64,000 nucleotides of DNA from Neisseriaceae bacterium JH1-16. GTDB taxonomy: Bacteria; Pseudomonadota; Gammaproteobacteria; Burkholderiales; Chromobacteriaceae. The notes beneath the pieces are model-generated. The model ran no database searches. It saw only the letters and a list, made by a program, of their open reading frames with translations, and was not told the origin of the DNA. Positions 52,305-63,786 of the stretch are shown piece by piece (the first letter of the stretch is position 1; every line of letters begins with the position of its first letter). The position numbers and the translations under genes are program-made. The stretch lies in assembly GCA_025989215.1 (NCBI GenBank), contig JAPDNP010000002.1, positions 372,001 through 436,000 on the forward strand, given 5' to 3'.

Positions 52305-54113
52305 TCAGTGCAAAGCGTTATAAATTTTTTCGGCCAACATCCGGCTGATTCCGTCCACCTGCGTCAGATCGTCGACACTGGCAGCCACCACCCCGCGCAA
52401 TCCGCCGAAGCGGGTCAACAGCCGCTGACGCCGCTTGGCGCCGATGCCGGGGATGTCTTCCAGCGTCGAGGCGGTGCGCGCCTTGCCGCGCCGCGCGCGG
52501 TGGCCGGTGATGGCAAAGCGGTGCGCTTCATCGCGCACGGTCTGGATCAAGTGCAAGCCGGGGTGGTCGTGGCGCAATTGTAACGTCTTTTGCAGATAGG
52601 GAAGGATTAGCGTCTCCAGGCCCGGCTTGCGCTCCTCGCCCTTGGCGACGCCGACCACTGGCAGGTCCAGCCCGACCTCGGTCAACACTTCCAGCGCCAC
52701 GCCAACCTGCCCCTTGCCGCCATCGATCAGCACCACGTCCGGGCTCCTGCCCTCGCCAGCAGCGATCTTGCTATAGCGCCGCGTCAGCACCTCGCGCATC
52801 GCGCCGTAGTCGTCGCCGGCCGCGGCGGTTTCGATGTTGTAGCGCCGGTATTCGGACGGCTGCATGCCACCCTTGTCGTAGACCACGCAGGAGGCCACCG
52901 TCGCCTCGCCCAGCGTATGACTGATGTCGAAGCATTCGAGCCGTTCGATGCCTTCCAGCTCCAGCACTTCGGCCAAGGCGGTCAGGCGCATCTCCTGGGT
53001 GGCGGCACTGGCCAGGCGCTGGCTGATCGCCAGCTGGGCATTCTTCTCGGCCATCTCCAGCCAGACGCGCCGCTCGCCGATCGGGTTGCCGACGAAGGCG
53101 ACGCGCCGTTCGGCCTGCTCGGTCAGATAGTCGCGCAAGGTTTCGTTGACCTCGACGTTGTGCAGGATCACCGGCGGCAGCGTGGCACCGAGATAATGCT
53201 GGGCGAGGAAGGCCTCGAGGTTGGCCGAAGCATCGCTGTCTTCGGCGTTGCTCGGGAAGAAGCTCTTGTCGCCCAGGTGCCGGCCACCGCGGATCATTAC
53301 CAGGTTGACGCAGGCCAGGCCGTCCTGCACCACCGCGGCAACCACGTCGCAGTCGAGCTGGCTGGCGTTGCTCGACACGAATTGTTTCTCCTGCACCTTG
53401 GACAGCGCCTGGATCTGGTCGCGCAGCTCGGCGGCCTGCTCGAACTCGAGTGCAGCGGCGGCGGCGTCCATCCGCTCGGTCAGTTGGCCGATCAGCTCGC
53501 TCTGCTTGCCCTGCAGGAAGGCGGCGGCACTCTGCACGTCGCGCCGGTAGTCCTCCTGCGAGATCAGCCCGACGCACGGCCCGGTACAACGTTTGATCTG
53601 ATACAAGAGACAGGGGCGCGAGCGATTGGCGAACACGCTGTCCTCACAAGTGCGCAGCCGAAACACCTTCTGCAGGATCTGGATGCTTTCCCGCACCGCG
53701 TAGCTGTTCGGAAACGGCCCGAACAACTGGTGCTGGCGGTCGGGCGTGCCGCGGAAATACACCATCTGCGGAAACGCATGGCCGGACAGCATCAGATAGG
53801 GATAGGACTTGTCGTCGCGGAACAGGATGTTGTACTTCGGGGCCAGCGCCTTGATCAGGTTGTTCTCCAGGATCAGCGCCTCGGCCTCGGAGCGGGTGAC
53901 GGTGGTCTCGATCGCCGCGATCTGACGCACCATCAGCTTGATGCGCGGGCTGTGGTCGCTCTTTTGGAAATAGCTGCTGACACGGCGCTTCAGGTCGACC
54001 GCCTTGCCGACGTACAACACCTTGCCGGTCGCATCGAGCATGCGATAGACACCGGGCAGGTTCGGCAGGTTGGCCAGCACCGGTTTAGGATCGAACTTAC
54101 TGGTAGGCATCAT
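52305..54113 (-). CDS. uvrC: Excinuclease ABC subunit C
   Basis: A 602-residue nucleotide-excision repair nuclease. Domains in order: GIY-YIG nuclease ([20 protein letters not shown]), a Cys-rich segment ([14 protein letters not shown]), a UVR motif, the RNase H-like nuclease ([20 protein letters not shown]) and a C-terminal helix-hairpin-helix pair ([16 protein letters not shown]). The start is taken at 54113 to match the family start [16 protein letters not shown]; the reading frame continues upstream without homology. Confidence 0.96.
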   Translation of the reverse strand: MMPTSKFDPKPVLANLPNLPGVYRMLDATGKVLYVGKAVDLKRRVSSYFQKSDHSPRIKLMVRQIAAIETTVTRSEAEALILENNLIKALAPKYNILFRDDKSYPYLMLSGHAFPQMVYFRGTPDRQHQLFGPFPNSYAVRESIQILQKVFRLRTCEDSVFANRSRPCLLYQIKRCTGPCVGLISQEDYRRDVQSAAAFLQGKQSELIGQLTERMDAAAAALEFEQAAELRDQIQALSKVQEKQFVSSNASQLDCDVVAAVVQDGLACVNLVMIRGGRHLGDKSFFPSNAEDSDASANLEAFLAQHYLGATLPPVILHNVEVNETLRDYLTEQAERRVAFVGNPIGERRVWLEMAEKNAQLAISQRLASAATQEMRLTALAEVLELEGIERLECFDISHTLGEATVASCVVYDKGGMQPSEYRRYNIETAAAGDDYGAMREVLTRRYSKIAAGEGRSPDVVLIDGGKGQVGVALEVLTEVGLDLPVVGVAKGEERKPGLETLILPYLQKTLQLRHDHPGLHLIQTVRDEAHRFAITGHRARRGKARTASTLEDIPGIGAKRRQRLLTRFGGLRGVVAASVDDLTQVDGISRMLAEKIYNALH

Positions 54114-54271
54114 TACACCGATAGGCAGCGCGCTTGGCCGCCGGTTTGCGTGATGCGGTACTGCTGCCGCCCGAGCCGGTCGCCCAGGCTCGCGCGGCAC
54201 GACGTTTTCACGTCCCGCCCGCTTGATTTTAATCACACTATTGTACGGTACACCGCCTGCGCCCCGTGCTT

Positions 54272-55790
<1,519 letters not shown>

Positions 55791-55810
55791 GCCGGTCGGT
55801 CGTTGCCAAG

Positions 55811-55840
55811 AAGCCCGCGTTGCAGAACGTGGGCTTTTTT
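55811..55840 (+). terminator. Terminator of guaB
   Basis: AAGCCCGCGTT and AACGTGGGCTT pair with one G-T wobble around a GCAG loop, followed by T residues, 20 bases after the stop. Confidence 0.9.
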
Positions 55841-55993
55841 CATGCTGGGCTCGATACCTCACCGCCCTTTCAAACATCGGACCGAGCACACCATTCAAAT
55901 AAAACGACTCGGCTGACGGCAGCAATACCGACACATTTGTCATGACGAGCGGCAGCCGCACCGCGCGGTTCACCGGCCAAGACCCCAAATGAC

Positions 55994-56017
55994 AAAAGCC
56001 CGCTTGCGCGGGCTTTT
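55994..56017. terminator. Bidirectional terminator
   Basis: AAAAGCCCGC and GCGGGCTTTT with a TTGC loop; the flanking A and T runs let it work in both directions, mainly for the minus-strand gene ending at 56029. Confidence 0.85.
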
Positions 56018-56028
56018 CAGCTTGCCTC

Positions 56029-56496
56029 TCAGCCACGTTCGGCCAACGGTATCCAGATCTCGGTGAGCAACTCCTGCTGCGCGGTGTTCATCGGCGAATT
56101 GAGGTACTCCTCGATACACGGCGCGTCGACCAGCACCTCGCCGCTATTCGGCAGCCATTGCTCGAACAGCCAGCGGTAGCTGGCCTGCAACGCCGAGTAC
56201 GGCCCCTTGTGCAGCAACACCGCGTAACGCCCCACCGGCACCTCGGTCCGTTCCATGCCCTCGCCCGGAGCGGTATCGGCCGGCAGCGCCACACAGGCCG
56301 CCGAGCGCAGCGCCTCGGGCGGCGTCACGCTCGGGTCGTCGTAATACATCGCGAAGATCCGGGCCGGTGCCAACGTCTGTCGGTCGACCCAGTGATCCAG
56401 CGCTTCGAAAGCCTGACAGATCTGTATGTACGGCCCGCGATGCGGGCGACTGACCAAGGGGATGGCAGCATCGAGTCGACGAATAGTGACGTGCAT
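56029..56496 (-). CDS. GyrI-like/SbmC effector-binding domain protein
   Basis: A 155-residue stand-alone GyrI-like domain (SHS2 fold): HVTIRRLDAAIPLVSRPHRGPY, FAMYYDDPSVTPPEALRS, VPVGRYAVLLHKGPYSALQASYRWLFEQWLPNSG and IEEYLNSP with the C-terminal LLTEIWIPL strand. Relatives bind small hydrophobic molecules or inhibit gyrase. No DNA-binding domain is attached. The ATG at 56496 has GGGAGA six bases upstream. Confidence 0.88.
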   Translation of the reverse strand: MHVTIRRLDAAIPLVSRPHRGPYIQICQAFEALDHWVDRQTLAPARIFAMYYDDPSVTPPEALRSAACVALPADTAPGEGMERTEVPVGRYAVLLHKGPYSALQASYRWLFEQWLPNSGEVLVDAPCIEEYLNSPMNTAQQELLTEIWIPLAERG

Positions 56497-56619
56497 ATAG
56501 GGTCTCCCGTTTAGAGGCATGGCCTTTCATTGTAGCCGAGCCATGCGCTCCGCCACGTTCGTCATGACGCCATGCTTGGCGCTACACTGACGACTTGCCA
56601 TCGCCCCCTTGCCGCAGCC

Positions 56620-57501
56620 ATGCCAAACGACTCAGCCTTCCGCTCCCCTTCCCGCTCCGAATTCAGCATCGTCAACGGCCGCCGCTATCACCTGCGCCGC
56701 TGGGGCGATGCCGACGCACCGCTGCTGGTGATGTTGCACGGCTGGATGGATTGCTCCGCGACCTTCCAGTTTCTGGTCGACGCGCTCGGCGACGGCTGGC
56801 AGGTGGCCGCACCCGATTGGCGCGGCTTCGGCTTGTCGCAATGGAACGACGGCAGCTATTACGCGCCCGACTATCAGGTCGACCTCGACGATCTGCTCGA
56901 ACAACTGTCGCCCGACGCGCCGGTGACCTTGGTCGGCCACAGCATGGGCGCGATGATCGCCGGCCTCTATGCCGGCATTCGTCCGGACCGAGTCGCGAAG
57001 CTCGCGCTGGTCGAGGGCTTCGGCCTGACCGACACCCGGCCTGCCGAGGCACCGGGGCGCTACGCGCGCTGGCTGCGCGAGAGCCGCCAGGGCACGCCGT
57101 ATAGCCCGCTGACCGGGCTCGACGAGGTAGCGGCCAAGCTGGTCGAACGCAACCCGGGCTTTCCCCACGATCGGGCACGCTGGATGGCCGAACAGCTGAC
57201 CGAGGCCCGCCCCGATGGGCTGATCTACCGCGCCGATCCGCGCCACAAGATGGTCAATCCGGTGCTGTATCGACTCGAAGAGGCCAAGGCCTGCTGGCGG
57301 CGCATCGCCTGCCCGGTGCAGTGGGTGATCGGCGGGAGGATGTGGGACCACCCGATGGCCAAGGGCGTGTTCGACACGCTGGACGAGCGCCGCGCCTGCT
57401 TCGCCAACCTGCGCGAAGTCACCGTCGACGGCGCCGGCCACATGATCCAGTGGGAGCAGCCGGAAAGGTTGGCCGAAGTGCTGACGGCGTTCCTGCGCTG
57501 A
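56620..57501 (+). CDS. Alpha/beta hydrolase
   Basis: A 293-residue hydrolase with the nucleophile elbow GHSMGAM, the oxyanion segment LHGWMD and the final His in GAGHMIQWEQP. No lid or export signal is obvious. Substrate unknown; the family covers esterases, haloalkane dehalogenases and epoxide hydrolases. It is followed by a glutathione transferase gene 54 bases later, perhaps in one detoxification unit. Confidence 0.9.
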   Translation: MPNDSAFRSPSRSEFSIVNGRRYHLRRWGDADAPLLVMLHGWMDCSATFQFLVDALGDGWQVAAPDWRGFGLSQWNDGSYYAPDYQVDLDDLLEQLSPDAPVTLVGHSMGAMIAGLYAGIRPDRVAKLALVEGFGLTDTRPAEAPGRYARWLRESRQGTPYSPLTGLDEVAAKLVERNPGFPHDRARWMAEQLTEARPDGLIYRADPRHKMVNPVLYRLEEAKACWRRIACPVQWVIGGRMWDHPMAKGVFDTLDERRACFANLREVTVDGAGHMIQWEQPERLAEVLTAFLR

Positions 57502-57540
57502 ACCGAGGCAAGCCGCACCCTGCAGCAGCCCAAACCCTAG

Positions 57541-58194
<654 letters not shown>

Positions 58195-58203
58195 ACCGGA
58201 CGA

Positions 58204-58899
58204 TCAGGCCGGATCGCGATACAGCCGCCTATCCCAGCCTTCCACCTCGCGGCTGGCCAGGCGCTTTTCGGCCAGCTTGCGCCACGAGGCGCTCAGTACC
58301 GTCAACGCCACGATCTCTTCCAGCACCTCGCTGGACAGCGAGCGGTCGAAGATCACCCGCAGCAACCGCGCCAGCGGCCAGTTCGGATGCGGCCGCTCGA
58401 CTAGTTCCAGCACATCGCCGGCCCGCACCTCGCCCGACTGCAGCACCCGGTAGTACCAGCCGGTGCGGCCGGTCTGCTGCAGGCGCAGCGGCATGTCACG
58501 CCGGCCGAAGCGTTCGGCCAACTTCCAGCACGGCTGGCGTGCCTGCGATACCTGCACCAGCGCGTCGCCAAGCCGGTACACGTCGCCGATGCACACCGTC
58601 TCCTCGGTCATGCCGACGGTGGACAGGTTTTCGCCGAAGGCACCGACCTCGGCCAGCGGCCCGGCTAGGTCCTCATGGTCGACCAGCCAGCAGGCATAGT
58701 GCTCGAACGGGTAGTGGTGCACTGCCTTCTCCGGCCCGCCATGCACACGCCGGTCGGCCTGCTCGTCGCCGACGAAGCCCTCCTCGCCCAGCCACAGCGC
58801 GGTCTCGACCGGGCGCTTGCCGATCGCCGACAGGTCGCCCTTCTCGTTGATCGGCACCGCCTTGCCCACCAGCAGCACCAGCAGCCTCACCGCGCTCAT
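58204..58899 (-). CDS. MOSC-domain protein (YiiM-like)
   Basis: A 231-residue protein of the YiiM branch of MOSC molybdoenzymes: LPVGK-like start VGKAVPINEKG, GFVGDEQADRRVHGGPEKAVHHYP, FGENLSTVGMTEETVCIGDVYRLG and the Cys in SQARQPCWKLAERFG, expected to hold the Mo atom. YiiM reduces N-hydroxylated bases such as 6-hydroxylaminopurine and depends on molybdenum cofactor. Its start overlaps the stop of the amidotransferase gene (ATGA), so they are cotranscribed. Confidence 0.9.
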   Translation of the reverse strand: MSAVRLLVLLVGKAVPINEKGDLSAIGKRPVETALWLGEEGFVGDEQADRRVHGGPEKAVHHYPFEHYACWLVDHEDLAGPLAEVGAFGENLSTVGMTEETVCIGDVYRLGDALVQVSQARQPCWKLAERFGRRDMPLRLQQTGRTGWYYRVLQSGEVRAGDVLELVERPHPNWPLARLLRVIFDRSLSSEVLEEIVALTVLSASWRKLAEKRLASREVEGWDRRLYRDPA

Positions 58900-59597
58900 A
58901 GGCCGCGCTCCGCCAACCAGTGCGCGAAGCAGCGGCTCGCCGCCGCCTGCAGCGCCGGACCGAACTGGCGCGCTTCTTCACGCAGCACCACCGGGTCCAG
59001 CCCTTCCTGAGCGATTTCCAGCGCATTGCCGACCAGCCAGGCTTCGAACTCTTCGGCCAACACTTCCGGGTGACACTGGAAGCCGAGCGCAAAGCCGCGG
59101 TAGTCGAAGATCTGGTGCGGGGTCAGCGCGGTCGACGCCAAGCTGCGCGCGCCGGCCGGCAGCGTAAACACGTCACCGTGCCAGTGCAGCAACTGCGGCG
59201 CTTCGGCCAACAAGCGCAGCGGCGTCGACGCGGCTTCGTGCGCATAGTCGATCGGCAGCCAGCCGATCTCTTTGCCTCGCCCCGGCACGACCTGCGCACC
59301 GAGCGCGCTGGCCAGGATCTGCGCGCCGAGGCAGATGCCGATCACCGGCTTCTGCGCGGCGATGCGCTGTTCGGCCAAGCTCAGTTCCTCGGCGAGGAAC
59401 GGGTAGCGGTCGCTCTCGTAGACACCGACCGGGCCACCAAGCAGCACCAGCAGATCGGGACTGACGACGTCGAGGCCGGACAGCTCGGCCAGCGGCGCCT
59501 CGACATACTCGACGGTGAAACCGCGCGTGGCCAGCACGGCGGCCAGCGAGCCGGCGTGTTCGAACAACTGATGGCGCAGGATAAGCGCGTGTTTCAT
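58896..59597 (-). CDS. Class I glutamine amidotransferase (GuaA-like)
   Basis: A 233-residue stand-alone amidotransferase domain. The Cys nucleophile is in GICLGAQIL, the catalytic His and Glu in GFQCHPEVL, and LLVLLGGPVGVYE is the oxyanion Gly loop. It is similar in form to the GMP synthase amidotransferase domain but lacks a synthase half. Likely a gamma-glutamyl or similar hydrolase. It is divergent from an XRE-cupin regulator and overlaps the MOSC gene. Confidence 0.9.
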   Translation of the reverse strand: MKHALILRHQLFEHAGSLAAVLATRGFTVEYVEAPLAELSGLDVVSPDLLVLLGGPVGVYESDRYPFLAEELSLAEQRIAAQKPVIGICLGAQILASALGAQVVPGRGKEIGWLPIDYAHEAASTPLRLLAEAPQLLHWHGDVFTLPAGARSLASTALTPHQIFDYRGFALGFQCHPEVLAEEFEAWLVGNALEIAQEGLDPVVLREEARQFGPALQAAASRCFAHWLAERGL

Positions 59598-59634
59598 GGT
59601 GGGCTCCCTCGTGGGTGATGCGGCTACCTTAGCA

Positions 59635-59660
59635 AAAAAGTTTCCTATAGGAAACTTTTT
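59635..59660. promoter_or_regulatory. 26-bp palindromic operator
   Basis: AAAAAGTTTCC and GGAAACTTTTT flank TATA in a perfect palindrome, in the gap between the amidotransferase and its divergent XRE-cupin regulator. Confidence 0.8.
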
Positions 59661-59718
59661 GGATAGCCCCGACCGACTCACGCCGTATAATCGACAGACC
59701 ATCCTTCCTTGCCCCGCC

Positions 59719-60255
59719 ATGAACCTGAAACAGCAACGCCGTCAGGCCGGCCTGACCCTGGAACAGCTGAGCGAGCGCGCCGCGCTCAGCAAGGGCTATC
59801 TGTCCAAGCTGGAACGCGGCCTCGCCACCCCGACCATTGCAGTGGCGCTGCGGCTGAGCCGCGCGTTGGCAGTGAGCTTGGCCGAACTGTACCCGGAGCT
59901 GGGCGAGGCCGAGCCTTGCACCGATGATTCGGCACTGCTGCGCCGTGACGCCACCCTGCTATTGCAGCCTCAGGACGGCGCCGCCTACCGGGCGCTCGCC
60001 GGCGCCCAAGCCGGGCGGCGCATGCAGCCGCTGCTGATCTATCCGCCGGCCGAACTCGGCGAGACACCGACACTGCACCAGCACGGCGGCGAGGAGTTCT
60101 TCTACGTGCTGCGCGGCACGGTGGCGCTGCATTTCGCCGACGAGACGGTCATGCTGGCGGCCGGCGATTCGCTGTATTTCGACGCCAGTCGCGCCCACCG
60201 CACCCAGAGCGTCGGCGCGGAACCGGCCGAGGCGCTGGTGGTGATCGCCGACTGA
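59719..60255 (+). CDS. XRE-cupin transcription regulator
   Basis: A 178-residue regulator with an XRE helix-turn-helix (LKQQRRQAGLTLEQLSERAALSKGYLSKLERG) and a C-terminal cupin (HQHGGEEFFYVLRGTVALHF, GDSLYFDASRAHRTQS). Regulators of this layout often control a divergent detoxification or polyamine gene. The amidotransferase-MOSC pair is the likely target, via the palindrome at 59635-59660. ATG 59719 gives the family start. Confidence 0.92.
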   Translation: MNLKQQRRQAGLTLEQLSERAALSKGYLSKLERGLATPTIAVALRLSRALAVSLAELYPELGEAEPCTDDSALLRRDATLLLQPQDGAAYRALAGAQAGRRMQPLLIYPPAELGETPTLHQHGGEEFFYVLRGTVALHFADETVMLAAGDSLYFDASRAHRTQSVGAEPAEALVVIAD

Positions 60256-60429
60256 GCGCCTCCTCCCGCCTACTGGCTCGATCGCATCGTCAAGAAGTCT
60301 CCCGACCGTTCGGCCAACCCTAAGGCGCGGCGTTCGGACCCCGAGGCTAACCGGCAAGCCGCCAACACTCGATCCCCATGAAAAAGCGCGACCCGAGGGC
60401 CGCGCCTTTGCTCGCCGGAGGCACCGATC

Positions 60430-61920
60430 TCAACCGAGATAGCGCGCCTCCAGATGAGCACGGAAGTGCACCGGATTCAGCGCCTCGCCGGTGGCGCGCC
60501 GGATCAGTTCCGGCGTCTCCCAGCGGCTCGCCTGGCTCCAGATATTGGCGTTCAGCCAGTCGAACACCGGTGCGTAGTCGCCGGCTGCGATGCGTGCGTC
60601 GACATCCGGCTGCTGGCGGCGCAGCGTGGCGAAGTACTGCGCGGCGTACATCGCGCCGAGGGTATAGCTCGGGAAGTAGCCGAAGCTGCCGTCGGTCCAG
60701 TGGATGTCCTGCAGGCAGCCGTCGCGGTAGTTTCCACGGCTGTCGACGCCCAGGTAGGCCTGCATCTTCTCGTTCCACAGCGCCGGGATGTCCTCGGCCT
60801 CGATCTCGCCGTCGATCAACGCGCGCTCGATCTCGAAACGCAGGATCACATGCGCCGGGTAGGTCAACTCGTCGGCATCGACGCGGATGTAGCCCGGCTC
60901 GACGCGGGTATACAGCCGCGCCAGGTTGGCCGAATCGAAGGCCGGCTGATCGCCGAACTGGGCGCGCACCAGCGGCGCGATCTGCGCGAGGAAGCCCGGA
61001 TGGCGGCCCAGCTGCATCTCGAACGACAGACTCTGGCTCTCGTGCACGCCCATCGAGCGCGCGAGACCAATCGGCTGGCCCAGCCAGTGGCGCGGCAGGT
61101 TCTGCTCGTAGCGGGCGTGGCCGGTCTCGTGGACGATGCCCATCAGGCTCTGGGTGAAGTCGGCCTCGTTGTAGCGGGTGGTGATGCGGCTGTCCTCCGG
61201 CGTGCCGCCCGAGAATGGGTGCGCCGACACGTCGAGCCGGCCGCCATCGAAGTCGAAGCCGAGCCGTGCCATCACTTCCAGACCCAGCGCGCGCTGCTTG
61301 TCGATCGCGAACGGACCGACCGGCGCGATCACCGCCTCGCTGGCCTGCTTGGCGCGCACCTGGGCGATCAGGCCTGGCAACCAGGTCTTCACCTCGCCGA
61401 AGATGCGTTCGATCTCGGCGCTGTTCATGCCCGGCTCGTACTGATCCATCAGCGCGTCGTAGGGGCTGACGCCGAGCGCGTCGGCGCGCAGTTTCGCCTC
61501 CTCGCGCGACAGCCGCACCACCTCGCGGAAGTTCTCCAGGAAGCCGGTCCAGTCGTTGTTGGGCCGCTGGCTGCGCCAGGCGTGCTCGCAGCGCGCGCCG
61601 GCCAGCGACTTGGCTTCGACCAGCGCCTCGGGCAGCAGGTTGGCGGCCTCCCACTGGCGGCGCATCTCGCGCAGGTTGGCGTGCTGTTCGTCGTCGAGCG
61701 CTTCGCCCTCGGCGCGGCGCAGTACCTCGCCCAGCGCCGGGTCGGTGAGCTGGCCATGAATCAGCAGCGACAGTTCGGCCAGGGCGGCGGCGCGGGCATC
61801 GTTGCCCTTGGCCGGCATCATCGTCGCCTGGTCCCAGCCGGCAATGGACTGCAGATGTTCGAAGCGGTACAGGCGCAGAAAACGGTTGCTCAGATCCTGG
61901 TAAGCGGAGTTGTGCGGCAT
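60430..61920 (-). CDS. Carboxypeptidase Taq (M32 family)
   Basis: A 496-residue zinc carboxypeptidase of the M32 family. The zinc site is HETGH in GIVHETGHARYEQNLP with the later Glu in HESQSLSFE, and GWDQATMMP is the usual N-terminal motif. These enzymes remove basic and other residues from peptide C-termini in the cytoplasm. The ATG at 61920 has AAGGGAA upstream. It is followed by ribD on the same strand, 112 bases upstream in map order. Confidence 0.95.
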   Translation of the reverse strand: MPHNSAYQDLSNRFLRLYRFEHLQSIAGWDQATMMPAKGNDARAAALAELSLLIHGQLTDPALGEVLRRAEGEALDDEQHANLREMRRQWEAANLLPEALVEAKSLAGARCEHAWRSQRPNNDWTGFLENFREVVRLSREEAKLRADALGVSPYDALMDQYEPGMNSAEIERIFGEVKTWLPGLIAQVRAKQASEAVIAPVGPFAIDKQRALGLEVMARLGFDFDGGRLDVSAHPFSGGTPEDSRITTRYNEADFTQSLMGIVHETGHARYEQNLPRHWLGQPIGLARSMGVHESQSLSFEMQLGRHPGFLAQIAPLVRAQFGDQPAFDSANLARLYTRVEPGYIRVDADELTYPAHVILRFEIERALIDGEIEAEDIPALWNEKMQAYLGVDSRGNYRDGCLQDIHWTDGSFGYFPSYTLGAMYAAQYFATLRRQQPDVDARIAAGDYAPVFDWLNANIWSQASRWETPELIRRATGEALNPVHFRAHLEARYLG

Positions 61921-62031
61921 GCGGGTTCCCTTGCAGAGCGGTGGCTTTCGGGAGACCGCGCTCAACGGCCACTTCGCCGGCGCGGCTAGCTTGAGACGGC
62001 GCTCGTGGCACCGCCACCTGTTCAAATCAGT

Positions 62032-63126
62032 TCAGACGAAATGCAGTGTCAAACGCAGATCGGCGCCGACCATGCGTACCGCGTCGATGCGCACCTCGCG
62101 CTTGTCGGCCAGGGACGTCAGCGCCGGCCAAGCGAACAGGCCGCGCGCCGCATCGCCTGCGAACGACGGCGCCAGATACAGCACCGCCTCGTCGACGAGG
62201 CCAGCCTGCACCATTGCGGCGTTCAGACCGGCGCCGGCTTCGACCATCAACTCACCGATGCCCGCTTCGGCCAACCTGGCCAGCAGCGCCGCCAGATCGA
62301 CACGGCCATCGGCGCCCGATACCACCCACACCTCGGCGCCACGCGCCAGGTACGGCGCATGGCGGGCCGGATCGGCTACGGCGGTAACGACGATCACCGC
62401 CCCGCCGTCGCCGTTGAACAGCTTGGCGGTATCAGGCACCGCGAGCTGGCTGTCGACCAGCACCCGGCGCGGCTGGCGGCTGGTTGCCACCTCGCGCACC
62501 GTCAGCGATGGGTCGTCGGCCAGCGCCGTGCCGCTGCCGGTCAGGATGGCGCAGCTCTGCGCGCGCAGGTCGTGCACGTCGCGGCGTGCGGCCGGCCCGG
62601 TGATCCACTGGCTGACGCCATTAAGCAGCGCGGTCTTGCCGTCCAGCGTCGCCGCCATCTTCAGCGTCACCCACGGCCGGCCACGCTCGACGCGCGACAG
62701 GAAGCCCTGGTTCAGCCGCCGTGCCTCAGCCTCCAGCAGCCCGTGCTCGACGGCGATGCCGGCATTCTTCAGCATCGCCAGGCCCTTGCCCGACACGGCA
62801 GGAAACGGGTCGACCATCGCCGCGACCACGCGGGCGACGCCGGCCTCGATCAGCCCCTCGGCGCACGGCGGGGTGCGGCCGTAGTGGCTGCACGGCTCCA
62901 GCGTGACATAGGCGGTGGCGCCGCGTGCGCGCTCGCCGGCCTGTGCCAGCGCATGGCGCTCGGCGTGCGGCGTGCCGGCCTGCACATGCCAGCCCTCGCC
63001 GACGATCTCGCCGTCCTTTACCAGCACGCAGCCGACGCGCGGGTTGGGGGTGGTGGTGTAACGGCCCTGTTCGGCCAACGTGAGTGCCCGTGCCATCATG
63101 GCGTGGTCGGTGGCGGAAAAACTCAT
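62032..63126 (-). CDS. ribD: Bifunctional riboflavin biosynthesis deaminase/reductase
   Basis: A 364-residue enzyme for steps two and three of riboflavin synthesis. The deaminase zinc site is HAERHAL with LEPCSHYGRTPPC; the reductase half has RPWVTLKMAATLDGKTA and a C-terminal LMVEAGAGLNAAM. The start MSFSATDHAMMARAL at 63126 is the family start. It follows nrdR, as in many proteobacteria (nrdR-ribD). Confidence 0.97.
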   Translation of the reverse strand: MSFSATDHAMMARALTLAEQGRYTTTPNPRVGCVLVKDGEIVGEGWHVQAGTPHAERHALAQAGERARGATAYVTLEPCSHYGRTPPCAEGLIEAGVARVVAAMVDPFPAVSGKGLAMLKNAGIAVEHGLLEAEARRLNQGFLSRVERGRPWVTLKMAATLDGKTALLNGVSQWITGPAARRDVHDLRAQSCAILTGSGTALADDPSLTVREVATSRQPRRVLVDSQLAVPDTAKLFNGDGGAVIVVTAVADPARHAPYLARGAEVWVVSGADGRVDLAALLARLAEAGIGELMVEAGAGLNAAMVQAGLVDEAVLYLAPSFAGDAARGLFAWPALTSLADKREVRIDAVRMVGADLRLTLHFV

Positions 63127-63243
63127 CGCAACTCCAACGCGTCCATTCATGACGGGGACACCAGCCACCCGCACGGAAACAGACGCCGAAAAAAATTCAC
63201 CCGGCCAAGCCGCTTGGCCGCCGGGTGCCGATCGAGGCGGGAC

Positions 63244-63699
63244 TCAGATGTCCTGCTCGATCTCCTTGATCGCGTCGGAAAACTCGGAAATGTCCTGGAA
63301 GCTCTTGTATACCGAGGCGAAACGCACATAGCCGACCTTATCGAGCTTGGCGAGCTCGGCCATCACCATCTCGCCGATCTGCCGCGACGGCACCTCGCGC
63401 TCGCCCAGCTGCAGCAGCCGGTGGCAGATGCGGGCAATCGCCTCGTCGACCAAGGGGGTCGGCACCGGGCGCTTGTGCAGCGCGCGGAAGAAACTGGTAC
63501 GCAGCTTTTCCTCGTCGAACTCGGTGCGGTGACCATTGGCCTTCACCACCTGCGGCATGCGCACGTCGGCGGTCTCGAAGGTGGTGAAGCGCTTCTCGCA
63601 CGATAGGCAACGCCGCCGGCGACGGATACTGGTACCGTCTTCATTGACGCGCGAATCGATCACCTGGGTATCGACGTGGCCACAGAACGGACATTTCAT
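63244..63699 (-). CDS. nrdR: Transcriptional repressor NrdR
   Basis: A 151-residue repressor of ribonucleotide reductase genes. The zinc ribbon is [17 protein letters not shown] with CLSCEKRF, followed by an ATP-cone domain ([20 protein letters not shown]). It senses dATP/ATP and blocks nrd promoters. First gene before ribD. Confidence 0.98.
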   Translation of the reverse strand: MKCPFCGHVDTQVIDSRVNEDGTSIRRRRRCLSCEKRFTTFETADVRMPQVVKANGHRTEFDEEKLRTSFFRALHKRPVPTPLVDEAIARICHRLLQLGEREVPSRQIGEMVMAELAKLDKVGYVRFASVYKSFQDISEFSDAIKEIEQDI

Positions 63700-63786
63700 A
63701 CAGTGCTATCCCGAAAAAGCATGCAATAGGGCCAGTTTAGCGCAAACCCGCGCCGAAACGTTGCGCTGCCGCATGCCAGTGCGCGT

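Noticed and set aside
60454-61989. Long plus-strand frame opposite the M32 carboxypeptidase gene
   Set aside because: Shadow of a GC-rich gene; no ribosome binding site or domain.
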